A stretch of 64,000 nt of DNA from Ecdyonurus torrentis (taxonomy: Eukaryota > Arthropoda > Insecta > Ephemeroptera > Heptageniidae), in assembly GCA_949318235.1 (NCBI GenBank), contig OX439128.1:42809136-42873135 (forward strand). The letters are read 5' to 3'. Below the pieces are notes generated by a model, which ran no database searches, was not told the origin of the DNA, and saw nothing but the letters and a program-made list of their open reading frames with translations. Shown one piece after another: positions 53,640 to 64,000 of this stretch. Made by a program: the position numbers and the translations under genes. Position 1 is the stretch's first letter. Each line of letters opens with the position of its first letter.

Positions 53640-53795
53640 AAGCAAAACACACTCCATTTCTCTTGGAGTTCAGTGCTGAGAGCTATCTAATATGTTAATC
53701 TTTGTATCTCTGTGCTGGCAAGAATTTCACCAAACTATGGGACTCTCATCTTCACTATGATAAGACCCTTGCTGGTTTTCTGATATCCTTCTTTT
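53640..53795 (+). mobile_element. Short element sharing the PLE terminal sequence, copy 1
   Basis: Order of blocks: CTTGGAGTTCAGTGCTGA, TGTGCTGGCAAGAATTTCAC, AACTATGGGACTC, GATAAGACCCTTGCTGGTTT, then ATCCTT. The last 80 bases align by eye with the outer end of the Penelope-like palindrome, and the whole matches 55690-55915. Confidence 0.6.
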
Positions 53796-53899
53796 AAATA
53801 TATACTTAAATTGTGTATGCTTGCAAATTATAAACTTTAAGTATTTTGTTTTAGTATGAAGTAAAATTCTTTAGTGCCTATATTTATTGAAAATATATT

Positions 53900-53965
53900 G
53901 ACTAATAAAGGACCAACTGTTTTCAAGCCGACTTACAGCGATTTCACTTACATCCGCTGCTTGAT
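53900..53965 (+). mobile_element. Half copy of MITE family 3
   Basis: GACTAATAAAGGACCAACTG, GCGATTTCACTTACATCCGC matches one arm of 53126-53272; the other arm is absent. Confidence 0.65.
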
Positions 53966-54024
53966 TATTTTTGGGATATTGGTATTCAGTATTGTAAATA
54001 CTGAACTTCCATAACTAATTTATG

Positions 54025-55645
<1,621 letters not shown>

Positions 55646-55689
55646 AGAAATTTAGGATAGCACAAGACTCAGAGAAAAGGAGCATGTGT

Positions 55690-55915
55690 GAATGATTTCA
55701 TCATCAGTTATATCTTTCAGACATAACAATGAAATCTGAAAGGAATGGCATAGACTCACACTCACTCATTTTATCTTGGAGTCCTATGCTGAAAGCAACC
55801 CAATTTGTTTTTAATTATTATTTGTGTGCTAACAAGAATTTTCAGAGTTATAGGGCATCATTCACTGTGTCTTAAGGTCTTTGCTGTTTTCCTCTGTGCT
55901 TTCCTTATAATTTAT
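55690..55915 (+). mobile_element. Short element sharing the PLE terminal sequence, copy 2
   Basis: Blocks CTTGGAGTCCTATGCTGAAA, TGTGCTAACAAGAATTTTCA, AAGGTCTTTGCTGTTTTCCT match 53640-53795 in the same order with extra sequence between. Its left neighbour (55640-55680) may be a decayed inverted end. Confidence 0.5.
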
Positions 55916-56189
55916 TACTATAGATCAAAATACTTTATTTATTACATCTAACCAGTGTTTTAGTTTCTTTAATTAATTCTCTTACACCCCAATAATAAAT
56001 AGCTATTCATAAGTGAAGGATGAAAATAAAATACTTGAATGCAAAATTAGTTAATTTTAATAATTAGTCTTACATTTTGAATTACAGAGATACAGTACAC
56101 AAACCATTCATTGAAAACAAAAATGAATTGAAAAGTATAAGTTGTTGTGTTACACTACATTTTCAAAGCAGTAAAACCGTGTCAAAAGA

Positions 56190-56268
56190 AATTCGAACCG
56201 ACTGGGAGTCAAACCCAGAAGTTTGCCTTGCTGTGACACTGCGTTACCATTATGTTACCAGGTTTCCA
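56190..56268 (-). repeat. tRNA-like sequence, possible SINE head or tRNA pseudogene
   Basis: On the minus strand an A-box-like TGGTAACGCAG is followed 34 bases later by a B-box-like GGTTTGACTCC. The T arm is perfect (CTGGG, 7-base loop TTTGACT, CCCAG). The acceptor stem pairs only partly and the anticodon arm is not convincing, so it is not a functional tRNA. SINE bodies often begin this way, but no 3' body or second copy is seen here. Confidence 0.35.
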
Positions 56269-56355
56269 TCTTTTTGACATGAAACTTACTGCTTTATAAT
56301 ACGAGAACAAGCGGTGCTTGTCAGGTATGCACTGTTTGCAGATACTACTGTGGAA

Positions 56356-56429
56356 ACTGAGGACAACTCGCTCTCAAGCCATGGACTGCTGTTTGACTTG
56401 TTTGAGCCTCATCAGCATAAAGTCCCTAG
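56356..56429 (-). ncRNA. Decayed minimal type I hammerhead ribozyme
   Basis: The minus strand reads: short stem I strand TTATG, core CTGATGA, stem II GGCT-CAAACA-AGTC, then AAAC, a 4-base loop AGCA, GTC (expected cleavage site) and the stem I partner CATGG. A further helix GGGAC/GTCCT extends stem I. This is the architecture of the minimal hammerheads found in Penelope-like elements. The expected GAAA after stem II reads AAA: the G is missing, which should abolish or greatly lower self-cleavage. Fold inferred by hand. Confidence 0.4.
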
Positions 56430-56581
56430 AAAATATCAAGTACTCTCACCAAAACTGTAGAAAAACTTACTGAAATTACATGCTGTTAAATGGCAATTGT
56501 GACCTCTCAGCAATGAAAAAAAAAAAAAAATAATAATAATAATAATAAAATGAAAAAGAAAAAGGTAATGATTCTTATGGA

Positions 56582-56680
56582 GTGAGAGTACTGTACTTGG
56601 TATTTTCTAGGTACTTTACATCAGCATGGCAGCAGAGAGAAGCTGAGGCCACCTGAGAGTGATTGCTGGAGAGGTCAAGA
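56582..56680 (+). repeat. Inverted partial copy of the hammerhead region
   Basis: GTACTTGGTATTTTCTAGGT and ACTTTA match, in inverted orientation, the upstream flank of the hammerhead-like sequence at 56415-56455. Where that copy has ATGCTGATG this one has CATCAGCAT (56619-56627), the exact inverse of the nine bases. Together the two make a loose palindrome of about 320 bp. Confidence 0.5.
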
Positions 56681-57013
56681 TTGTGCAGTAATCTTCTTAT
56701 TAGCTAGGAAGTACACGAAATGATAGAATATCGTATTAAGGACAGTACTAAAAGTTAAAAATTTGTAAATAAAGATATTTCAGTTGAGTGATCTGGTCCT
56801 CTGTGAAATGCAATGAGGAAAAAAAATGATACTTTTAATTACTTAGGCTTATACAAATATTACATGATATGAGGAAAAACCATCAAGGTTGACAATAAAC
56901 AAAACAAAAACTTAAAATTAGACACACATAGGTGAGATAGAAATGAAAATGAGCATTGTGTAATTTTGATTGACTCAAATGTAGTATGATCAGTCATCTA
57001 AACAATTTGTTGT

Positions 57014-60000
57014 TTATTTCTTCTTGTATGGATATTCTTTGCCTCCATAGCGTGCCACAAACTCATCCACTTTGAACTTGCGCTTGCAGCCTTGGTAGTT
57101 CATGTAGCGGATCTTGCCAAACACAGCTCTTTCTCCCCAGCCTTGGTCGTGAATACCACAAATAGACCACATGCAACCTGCAAACACATTAATATCAGTC
57201 AAGTTATTGAACATAAAAGCAATAATAATAAACAGCACTTGTATCATTCTAAATAAATGTACTAATGATTGGAATTATGCAGCTTGATTTTTTAAACAAA
57301 CTTCAAGCTTTTATAGCTCTGATCGTGGTTGAGCATACTTGGAATGCCACTTTTAAATTGAAGCACTCGTTTCATTAACTATTGGATACAGTACTTAAAC
57401 AAATAAGAACATTTTGTCTCTGTTTGCATTATATCTCATCTCACAAAGCATACAGATTTACTGAGTATTGCTTATATTACTAGAAAAAATATTCTGCAAA
57501 GTGTATCATAATCATATCGAGAGCTTCATGGCATTTCGGTACTTCCACAATCTCCTCCACAAGTCTGCACATTAGAAGTTGCAGCGGAGATTGCACATGT
57601 TCCAAAATTGCACCCGCTGAGATTGCACAAGTACCAAAATGCCGTGTAGCCCTAATATATTAATCACAACCTTCAATTTAAAACAAAGTCAGTCAAAATC
57701 AATGAAACAAACAAACATATTTTAATTCATATGTTCAGATCACAAAATTGTCCTTTTAGTATATATTACCCTAACATACCAACATAACCATTAGGGTCTC
57801 TGCCATCCAGCTGGTATCTGTCATTGAGGTAGATAGCGATCCTGAGAGCTTCCTCAGGAGATTCAGTCCACTCAAGGATTTTCTTGGCCCAATACATACG
57901 CAGAAAGCCATGCATCTTGCCTTCCTTGGTCATTTGCAGCTGTGCCGAGTTCCATAAGTCATCGTGGGTGCGAGCATTTTCCAGTTCTTCCTGGGTGTAC
58001 AAGTATGGTCTCTTGTCTTTCCTAGAGCAAAATAAGGAAAACAAAAACGTAATTAGAATAGTTTTCTAATTGTATAATATAATATCAAAAATGCTGATAC
58101 ATTTAAAAAGAAAGACTAGAGGAAACCAGCACATGCCTTCCAAAGATATCTTATTGTTATATGAAAATTCTTGCTAGCTAAAGAGCACAACGAACAATAT
58201 GATATTTCTGACTTTTCTTCAAGTCTGCAAAAACCAACAAAGGCACACACACTTTCTTTACGTCTTAGTCTTGTGGCATTTTTTCTTCTTTAATTCTCTT
58301 GGTGCAATAAATAGAAAGAACTTTCACGATAATATAGAAACTCTCTATAAAGGCCCTTGCTGGTTTCCTCTAACATTTACTTTCAATTTATAATATCTAG
58401 CCATAGTTGTTCTAGAAACACAACAGAAAAGTTTATTTTTCAACAATCTGTATAATTATTACAATAAATACAAAAACCATCTTTGTAACAAGCTCAATCA
58501 AGAATAATATTTTTGCTACGCTACAGGTAACCTTTAAAATTGAATTTGTGGAAATGAGCTTACTTATGATCATCAAGAGTTTTCTTAGCCCAAGCATTTG
58601 TGCCATCAATGCTGTCATATTTAGGGTTGTAGAAACAGAAGTTATCTGCCAGCTCTCGTCTCACAATAGCTTCCTCTACAAAAGCAGCTACAGCATCAGA
58701 TGGAGCTGATTTCACTTTCTTCGCAATGAGAATTGCTCTCTGTACAGATAACTGACCTGGAACAAATTAAATTTTAAGTCTGTTTGAACAATCAAAGTTT
58801 TTTAATTCATAGTCATAAAACAATTGAAGGAATAGACCAGAAGAAAACATAAGCATTTATATCACAATACACTTGATGGGACTTGCATAAATAACTTTAG
58901 TTTGTCTCAAAACCCAACTGTAGCTCCGTAGCAGTGATCAGAAAATTTTGATTTATGCAACCCGCACAACATTTTTTTTTACTAATTTTTGCATGTTTCT
59001 GACGTCAGAACCATGAATAGTCACGCAAATTGCATACGTTACAATATTTTTCACACTCTCTCATGGGGCTACATTAACATTCTTGTAAAATTTTTCATCA
59101 GTTTTGAAGATCCCATTTTGTGTTTATTCATTAAAAAGCACATGTTGTTTTATGTGGTCTATGGCTTTAAGTCCATCCTAAACCTTGAAGTCTCCATTCA
59201 TATTTATATGAATTGAACTTCTTGGTGAGGAATTTACATTCAAAATAACTTATCAAATTCATAACATGATTTAGGAGCACCGCACATGAATGTTTTTACT
59301 CATATGTTAAGTTACTGCAGTTTGTGGAAATTATAAGCCACAAATCGTGTATCGAATTTTAAGGGTTTTTACAAATAAAAAATTTCTCCACCCAACCATC
59401 TTAAATAAACTGTAGCTTTGATTACTGTACTTGTTATTTTCTTTAACATGATATTCAAGCTTACCAAAATGGAACCAAGGAGAGAGGTTGCTCAAGGCTT
59501 TCTTGGTTGGATCATTACGAGAGGTACCAAATAACTTCAATCTCTTCTGAGAGAACTGATTGAGCTCTGATAAGCCAGCAGCTGTGCCAGGGGTGCACCA
59601 GGCTACAGGACCAACACTACGATCAACTTTCAGACCAGCTTCTAGCGCGTCCCAGTCAATGGCCTAAAACATCATAACACATCATATGTAATTTTAATTT
59701 TACCGTAAAACTCAACACTAATTTGTCTTATAATTGAATAAAAGTTTTACCATTGCAAATCAAGTTTTGCAGAAATTTTTTGTTAGGAATAATTAAACAA
59801 ATACATTGTAACTCTATATTTATACATGTATGTATATAATTTTGTTTAAATTATGTAATTTCATTCAAATAAGTTTTTTAGTTCTAAAAAATGAAGGGCA
59901 AAGAAATCACGAAGAGAAGATAAAAAAATAAAAAGCTGCTAGAACTATTGTCGCATTCAATTATGCAACATGTTTGCATTTGAAGACATAAATATCCATG

Positions 60001-63000
60001 CTATTACTGACCTCTGCCTTACTGGTAGCTGGATATGGATGTTTAGCCACCTCAGGGAACTGAGTCAAAAACTCAGAGAGCTTGTTGGTTATCTTGGGAC
60101 GTATGGTACGAGCTCCGTACTCCAACTTATCTGAAGCAACCCAGCAAGGTACCACATTATGTGCATCCACCTGAAAATGTAACAAGTCAGTAATGCTGTT
60201 CGTAAACCCTGTTCTCTGCACCAAAAATGACAATCGCCTATGGTTATTCAAATGGAATGCGCATTTTTTGGTGCAAGAGAACAGGGTTTACGAACAGCAT
60301 TAATTTAAGGCATACTAGCTTCTTCTTTTATTTTTTATTTATTTATTTATTTATTTATTTTTTTTTTTTTAAGTTTTTGCAACAATTTTTATATTATTAT
60401 TTAATTTAGATAATGAAGGGGGAAAGAAAGTTGGAAAATTTCAGTTTAGTGTAATAAATTACAAGGAAGTGATAGAGAAAGTCAGCAAGGGCCTAGATGA
60501 CTTACAATTTTAGGAAAGATCTAGCTAGCAACCATTTTTGTCTTTGTGATAGCAAGATTTTTTCATCACACTCACATCTTTTCACTACAAACTATTATAC
60601 TTATGAATAGAGGTCATAAAAACAAAAACATATCGCCTAAAAAAGCTGTCAACGTTATAGTTAATGTAAGTTAATGTTAACATAATTGGAGACAAATTAG
60701 AGTTAACGTTATCGTTATAGTGTTAAATGAATTTAACATTTACGTTACAGAAAATTTAGATAACGACTACAAGACTGCAATTATGAGGTGGATGACCAAA
60801 CCACTTTTGAATTTGAAATCAAAACTTTTTAGAGAACGAGTTGAAGATTATTCTCCATAGGTGGCACTACCATTACTATATTGGATAACTTTCCTAAACA
60901 TTTCTCCCTGTAACACTTTTTACAAAATACTTTTTTTTGTTTGCTTCTGCCTTTCCAATATCATCAATTTTATTTAATATTAATCTATATATCAATCAAT
61001 TAAATTTCTTACGTCAAAATTAATAGTAAATAATAAAATGATAAAAAAAAAATCTGAAACGACACAAATAATAATGTTTCAAAGAAAAATGATTGTAAAA
61101 GTTTAATTTTTCAATAAAATATTGCATGGGAAAAAATATTCTAACTTTAATAGGAACAGAATACCGCGAATTGCGATATGTTGCCACTTAATTGCAACCG
61201 TTAAAAAAGGGCATAATATGAAACCAAAAACGCATCTTTCGTTGTTTTTTTTACCACAGAAAAAAAAAGTAAGGTAACAGCTGGTTTCGTTTCTTATTAT
61301 TTAATTTAGATTCACTTTGCAATATTTTTGTCACTTACATTTGAAGTACAGTATTAAAAAAATGAAAATTGGCTTTGTTTTTGAAAGTATAAAATAAATT
61401 AAAAAATATGTGGAGAACTTGCCTGGCAGAGAGGAATATCACTTGGCAGATTTTTCTTTAATTTGTCGACCCAGCCAGTATGAGTCCTGAGAGGAGAGAA
61501 GTCCACTACAATGGCTCCCAGGTTATGAGACTTGACAAAACTTGGCAGCACAGTTGGAGCCTCACCTTCCAGCAAGTGGAACTGAATGCCAAGCTTACCA
61601 CACTCTCCACTCACTTCCTGTAATCCTTTGACACAGAACGAGATTATTATTAAAATGCTTGAAAAACTTTTTGTCTTTAAAAATGTGGAACATGATTTTT
61701 TATTTATTATTATTATTTTTTTAAATTAATGATAAAGAAAAGGATAGAAAAACCAGCAAGGGCCTTACCACAGTAGAAGTTCTATGGAGAGGTCGAGGTC
61801 TTGCATGGCACAGTATAATGTTATAAAAGTTTCTTTATAACTTGAGAGCTTTCGTCATATGATAATGACATTATCAATCAAAAGAGAAAATTACTTGAGC
61901 ACATCACTGAGCAGTGTCTTGTCTTGTACTGCCGTGTTATGCTCTTGCTGGTTTGGAGTTGGTGGAGAGGGGTGGGGGTGGAGTAGGGAATCTGGGAAGG
62001 AGTGTGAATGAGTGAGGGAAGGAGTGAGTGAGGGAAAGGGAAAAGGTGGGGAGGGGAGCGGGAATAGGGTATATTTTTGAAATATGTTAGCGAATATTAA
62101 GTCCAGGCAGCCCTTGGGCTTTTCTGGATCTTAATATATGTTGATATGCTAATTCATATTGTCGTAATGTCGCATAGTTGGCTGGGCCCGGAATAGTGCG
62201 AAGTATTGTTGATTTATAACATAATTGGAAATTTGATATGCCATGAGAGGCCGCATGTTCAGCCACAGGTTTTTCCATCTCATTGTTTTTTACGGATTGT
62301 CTGTGGCCATTCATGCGGTCTCTCGCTTTTTGTGTGGTTAAGCCTATGTAAAATGCTTGACATTTTTCCTGTTGGCCTGTGGTGGGGTTGGTGGTATGTT
62401 GGGTACATTCAAGTTTGTAGATTACGTTTTCTGATGTGCAAGTATTGTGGCCGTGGATAGGGTATGTGAGGTTGGTGACGGGACTTGTAAACGTTTTGCT
62501 GGGGATTTGAGTGATGCATGTATCGCATCTCCTTCCTCTGTTGCTCTGTTTGCCGTTGTTTTGACAGGGGAAAGATCCACTAGGTAGGGGCTTAGGTTTT
62601 GGTGTGGGATCAGTATGGGATAAGATTGCTTTAATATTTGGTGGTTGACGGAATGCTATTGGTGGTATTTTTGGTATTTTTTTGGTATTTTTGGTATAAA
62701 TCAACAATACTTCGCACTATTCCGGGCCCAGCCAACTATGCGACATTACGACAATATGAATTAGCATATCAACATATATTAAGATCCAGAAAAGCCCAAG
62801 GGCTGCCTGGACTTAATATTCGCTAACATATTTCAAAAATATACCCTATTCCCGCTCCCCTCCCCACCTTTTCCCTTTCCCTCACTCACTCCTTCCCTCA
62901 CTCATTCACACTCCTTCCCAGATTCCCTACTCCACCCCCACCCCTCTCCACCAACTCCAAACCAGCAAGAGCATAACACGGCAGTACAAGACAAGACACT

Positions 63001-63988
63001 GCTCAGTGATGTGCTCAAGTAATTTTCTCTTTTGATTGATAATGTCATTATCATATGACGAAAGCTCTCAAGTTATAAAGAAACTTTTATAACATTATAC
63101 TGTGCCATGCAAGACCTCGACCTCTCCATAGAACTTCTACTGTGGTAAGGCCCTTGCTGGTTTTTCTATCCTTTTCTTTATCATTGATCCTAACCGCGAT
63201 GGTTTTTTCCTTAAATTGATTTTTTTAAATTAAAGGCACTTTAAAGAAAGTATTACATTAAGTATCATTCACATCGTATTTAAATTTGATGTCTATCAAC
63301 AGATAAAGAAAAAGTTGTTCCAGTTGAAGCAAATGGGCCCTTTCAAATGGTTTAATAACTGACGTCAACAGGCAAATGGTAGCTGGCAATTCCCAGCTTA
63401 CTGTCCGTTAATACAATGGATATTGACAAATGCATTTGAATTTGTAAACGGCGCATTTGTTTACAAGAGTGCAGCTCCATATCCATCAATATCTGTCAAT
63501 AACGGCACATGTGAAGGTTAATAAGATAATATAAGCAAAGCTTGATCCATTGGTATTGATAAGTTTTTTAAACATAGGCGTTGCACTTGCTCATGTGAAA
63601 GGTGCATATTTGCCTAGCTGTCAGTTTCATCAGTATTTCTTGATGTTTTCCGTGGATGTCAACTTTACATGCCATGTGAATGATTTTTTCAAGGTACAGC
63701 TGTGGCCAAAAGTTTAAGAACGGGGCAGCAGCGGTCACAGTGTTTTCCCATAAAGATAACATAGTGTGATTGCGGGTTGCCTATACAAATCATTCTCAAA
63801 CTTTTGGCCAGAGCTGTACATCTAATAGAAACACTAAATAAATTCAAAAGTTAGATACATACCATCTAACATGAATTTGAAATGTCTAAACGTTGCATCA
63901 AGAAATTTAGGCAGAAGGCAGAAACAAACATGGAGAGCCACTTTATTTTTCATGGCAAGCTTTTGAGCAAATAACATGGCCCAATTAT
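57014..63988 (-). CDS. phr: Class II CPD photolyase, seven 3' coding exons (5' part outside window)
   Basis: Exons in gene order: 63988-63863, 61625-61423, 60170-60012, 59663-59465, 58756-58564, 58021-57780, 57177-57014 (TAA at 57014-57016). They join in frame to about 428 codons; the first visible exon begins inside a codon after a TTACAG acceptor, so at least one upstream exon lies beyond 64000. The enzyme uses FAD and light to split cyclobutane pyrimidine dimers. Class II signatures are clear: [91 protein letters not shown] and [20 protein letters not shown], with no stop or frameshift. The protein ends in a Lys-rich tail. The intron after 61423 has a GC donor (CAG|GCAAGT), the others GT. 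Five of its introns carry fold-back or PLE-related elements. This is a different family from cryptochrome and 6-4 photolyase. Confidence 0.95.
57523..57650. mobile_element. Fold-back MITE in the last photolyase intron
   Basis: About 128 bp. The left arm GGCATTTCGGTACTTCCACA and the complement of the right arm GGCATTTTGGTACTTGTGCA are inverted copies, both followed by ATCTC. The centre carries further GCAATCTC-type repeats in alternating orientation. Orphan in this window. Confidence 0.7.
58104..58390. mobile_element. Fold-back element with PLE-type ends, photolyase intron
   Basis: The ends are inverted: GAAAG...AGAGGAAACCAGCA at the left and the complement of AAGGCCCTTGCTGGTTTCCT at the right. 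The left half on the minus strand also carries GCTAGCAAGAATTTTCA, as in the copies at 53640 and 55690. Internal sequence is not coding. Confidence 0.6.
60191..60302. mobile_element. 112-bp palindromic MITE 20 bp from a photolyase splice site
   Basis: TAATGCTGTTCGTAAACCCT at the left and its exact complement at the right, with TTTTTTGGTGCA-type sequence next to a short unique centre. On the gene's strand the element ends 20 bases before the acceptor of the exon 60170-60012. A decayed half copy is at 12636-12692. Confidence 0.88.
60466..60580 (-). mobile_element. Short element sharing the PLE terminal sequence, copy 3
   Basis: On the minus strand TTGCTAGCTAGATC is followed by GGCCCTTGCTGACTTTCTCT, similar to the terminal block of 53640, 58104 and the PLE palindrome. 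The other end is not defined. Confidence 0.45.
60640..60775. repeat. Cluster of TTAACGTTA-like motifs
   Basis: GTCAACGTTATAGTTAATG, GTTAATGTTAACA, GAGTTAACGTTATCGTTA and ATTTACGTTACAG occur within 130 bases. The arrangement resembles subterminal repeats of a DNA transposon or a degenerate satellite; no ends are defined. It lies in the photolyase intron 61422-60171. Confidence 0.4.
61728..63185 (-). mobile_element. Penelope-like retroelement fragment in a 1,458-bp palindrome
   Basis: The arms are 61728-62218 and 62695-63185: both 491 bp, colinear and nearly identical, with a 476-bp unique spacer. Reading on the minus strand, spacer plus left arm encode the GIY-YIG domain of a Penelope-like element followed by a C/T-rich 3' UTR; the right arm repeats the last 41 codons and the 3' UTR in reverse. 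The reverse transcriptase is missing except for a thumb remnant. Both outer ends finish GGCCCTTGCTGGTTTTTCTA then TCCTTTTCTTTATCATT. Penelope-like elements often carry inverted terminal copies; this is an extreme case. It lies in the photolyase intron 63862-61626, in the gene's orientation. Confidence 0.88.
62087..62707 (-). CDS. Penelope-like GIY-YIG endonuclease domain, 5'-truncated ORF
   Basis: An open frame of 206 codons; only residues after about 5 belong to the element, because the first codons come from the inverted right arm. Residues 16-30 ([15 protein letters not shown]) match the end of the Penelope-like reverse transcriptase thumb. A Cys cluster C48, C61-x2-C64 and C90 may bind zinc. 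The GIY-YIG nuclease follows: VIY at 95-97, FYIG at 119-122, R130, H135 and the E150-H151 pair; then a Leu/Arg-rich C-terminus from 164 in the arm. In intact elements this nuclease nicks target DNA to prime reverse transcription. There is no stop or frameshift, but without the reverse transcriptase and its own start this is probably a dead fragment. Confidence 0.85.
   Translation of the reverse strand: MLIYTKNTKKIPKIPPIAFRQPPNIKAILSHTDPTPKPKPLPSGSFPCQNNGKQSNRGRRCDTCITQIPSKTFTSPVTNLTYPIHGHNTCTSENVIYKLECTQHTTNPTTGQQEKCQAFYIGLTTQKARDRMNGHRQSVKNNEMEKPVAEHAASHGISNFQLCYKSTILRTIPGPANYATLRQYELAYQHILRSRKAQGLPGLNIR
63697..63816. mobile_element. Tc1/mariner-type MITE, 120 bp
   Basis: Terminal inverted repeats CAGCTGTGGCCAAAAGTTTA and (complement of right end) CAGCTCTGGCCAAAAGTTTG, 22 of 24 bases identical, flanked on both sides by TA (63695-63696 and 63817-63818), the target of Tc1/mariner transposases. 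It is too short to code. It lies in the photolyase intron 63862-61626, 46 bases outside the donor at 63862. Confidence 0.88.
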
Positions 63989-64000
63989 CTGTAACAAAAC

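Noticed and set aside
56190..56268. Functional tRNA gene
   Set aside because: Only the T arm is good; acceptor and anticodon arms do not pair well.
62638..62826. Plus-strand 62-codon frame
   Set aside because: It is the inverted-arm copy of the last 41 codons of the GIY-YIG frame, not a separate gene.
61728..63185. Hammerhead ribozyme in the Penelope-like arms
   Set aside because: Expected from other Penelope-like elements, but no CTGATGA core was found in either arm on either strand.

Overview
The window looks like nuclear DNA of an invertebrate animal, most plausibly an arthropod; the species cannot be told from the sequence. The reasons are split genes with GT-AG introns, very AT-rich intergenic DNA, many long (TA)n, (CT/GA)n and (GATA)n arrays, a class II CPD photolyase, a Jockey/CR1-like LINE, a Penelope-like retroelement with a GIY-YIG domain, and about twenty fold-back (palindromic) elements. 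Three host genes can be supported. Layout: positions 1-16 kb hold no recognisable gene, only microsatellites, a 180-bp and a 136-bp tandem duplication, and fold-back elements. A GC-richer patch near 16.3-16.5 kb may be a promoter or 5' UTR. From 19.16 to 39.27 kb (+) lies a complete 14-coding-exon TMTC3 orthologue of 881 codons with an 11.7-kb first visible intron. A 1.65-kb DNA-transposon-like element with identical 57-bp ends and ACGTA-rich subterminal repeats follows at 40.02-41.67 kb. 
 From 46.67 to 52.15 kb (+) is one uninterrupted 1,825-codon gene for a large zinc-finger protein built of paired finger modules, probably with non-coding first exons at about 44.0-44.5 kb under a CCAAT-type promoter. 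From 57.01 to 63.99 kb (-) are the last seven coding exons of a class II CPD photolyase; the gene continues beyond the right edge. Between the zinc-finger gene and the photolyase are fold-back elements, a (GATA)35 array that is the tail of a 5'-truncated, frameshifted LINE, a tRNA-like sequence and a hammerhead-ribozyme-like sequence. 
 The host genes do not form a functional cluster: TMTC3 acts in ER protein O-mannosylation, the zinc-finger protein is probably nuclear, and the photolyase repairs UV damage. The most interesting content is the mobile DNA: a 1,458-bp palindrome with two 491-bp arms around a Penelope GIY-YIG domain inside a photolyase intron; several short elements that share the terminal sequence of that palindrome; fold-back elements whose arms are tandem 33-bp units; and a decayed minimal hammerhead ribozyme next to a tRNA-like sequence. 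All coordinates and splice sites come from reading the sequence by eye; no alignment, folding or database search was run.
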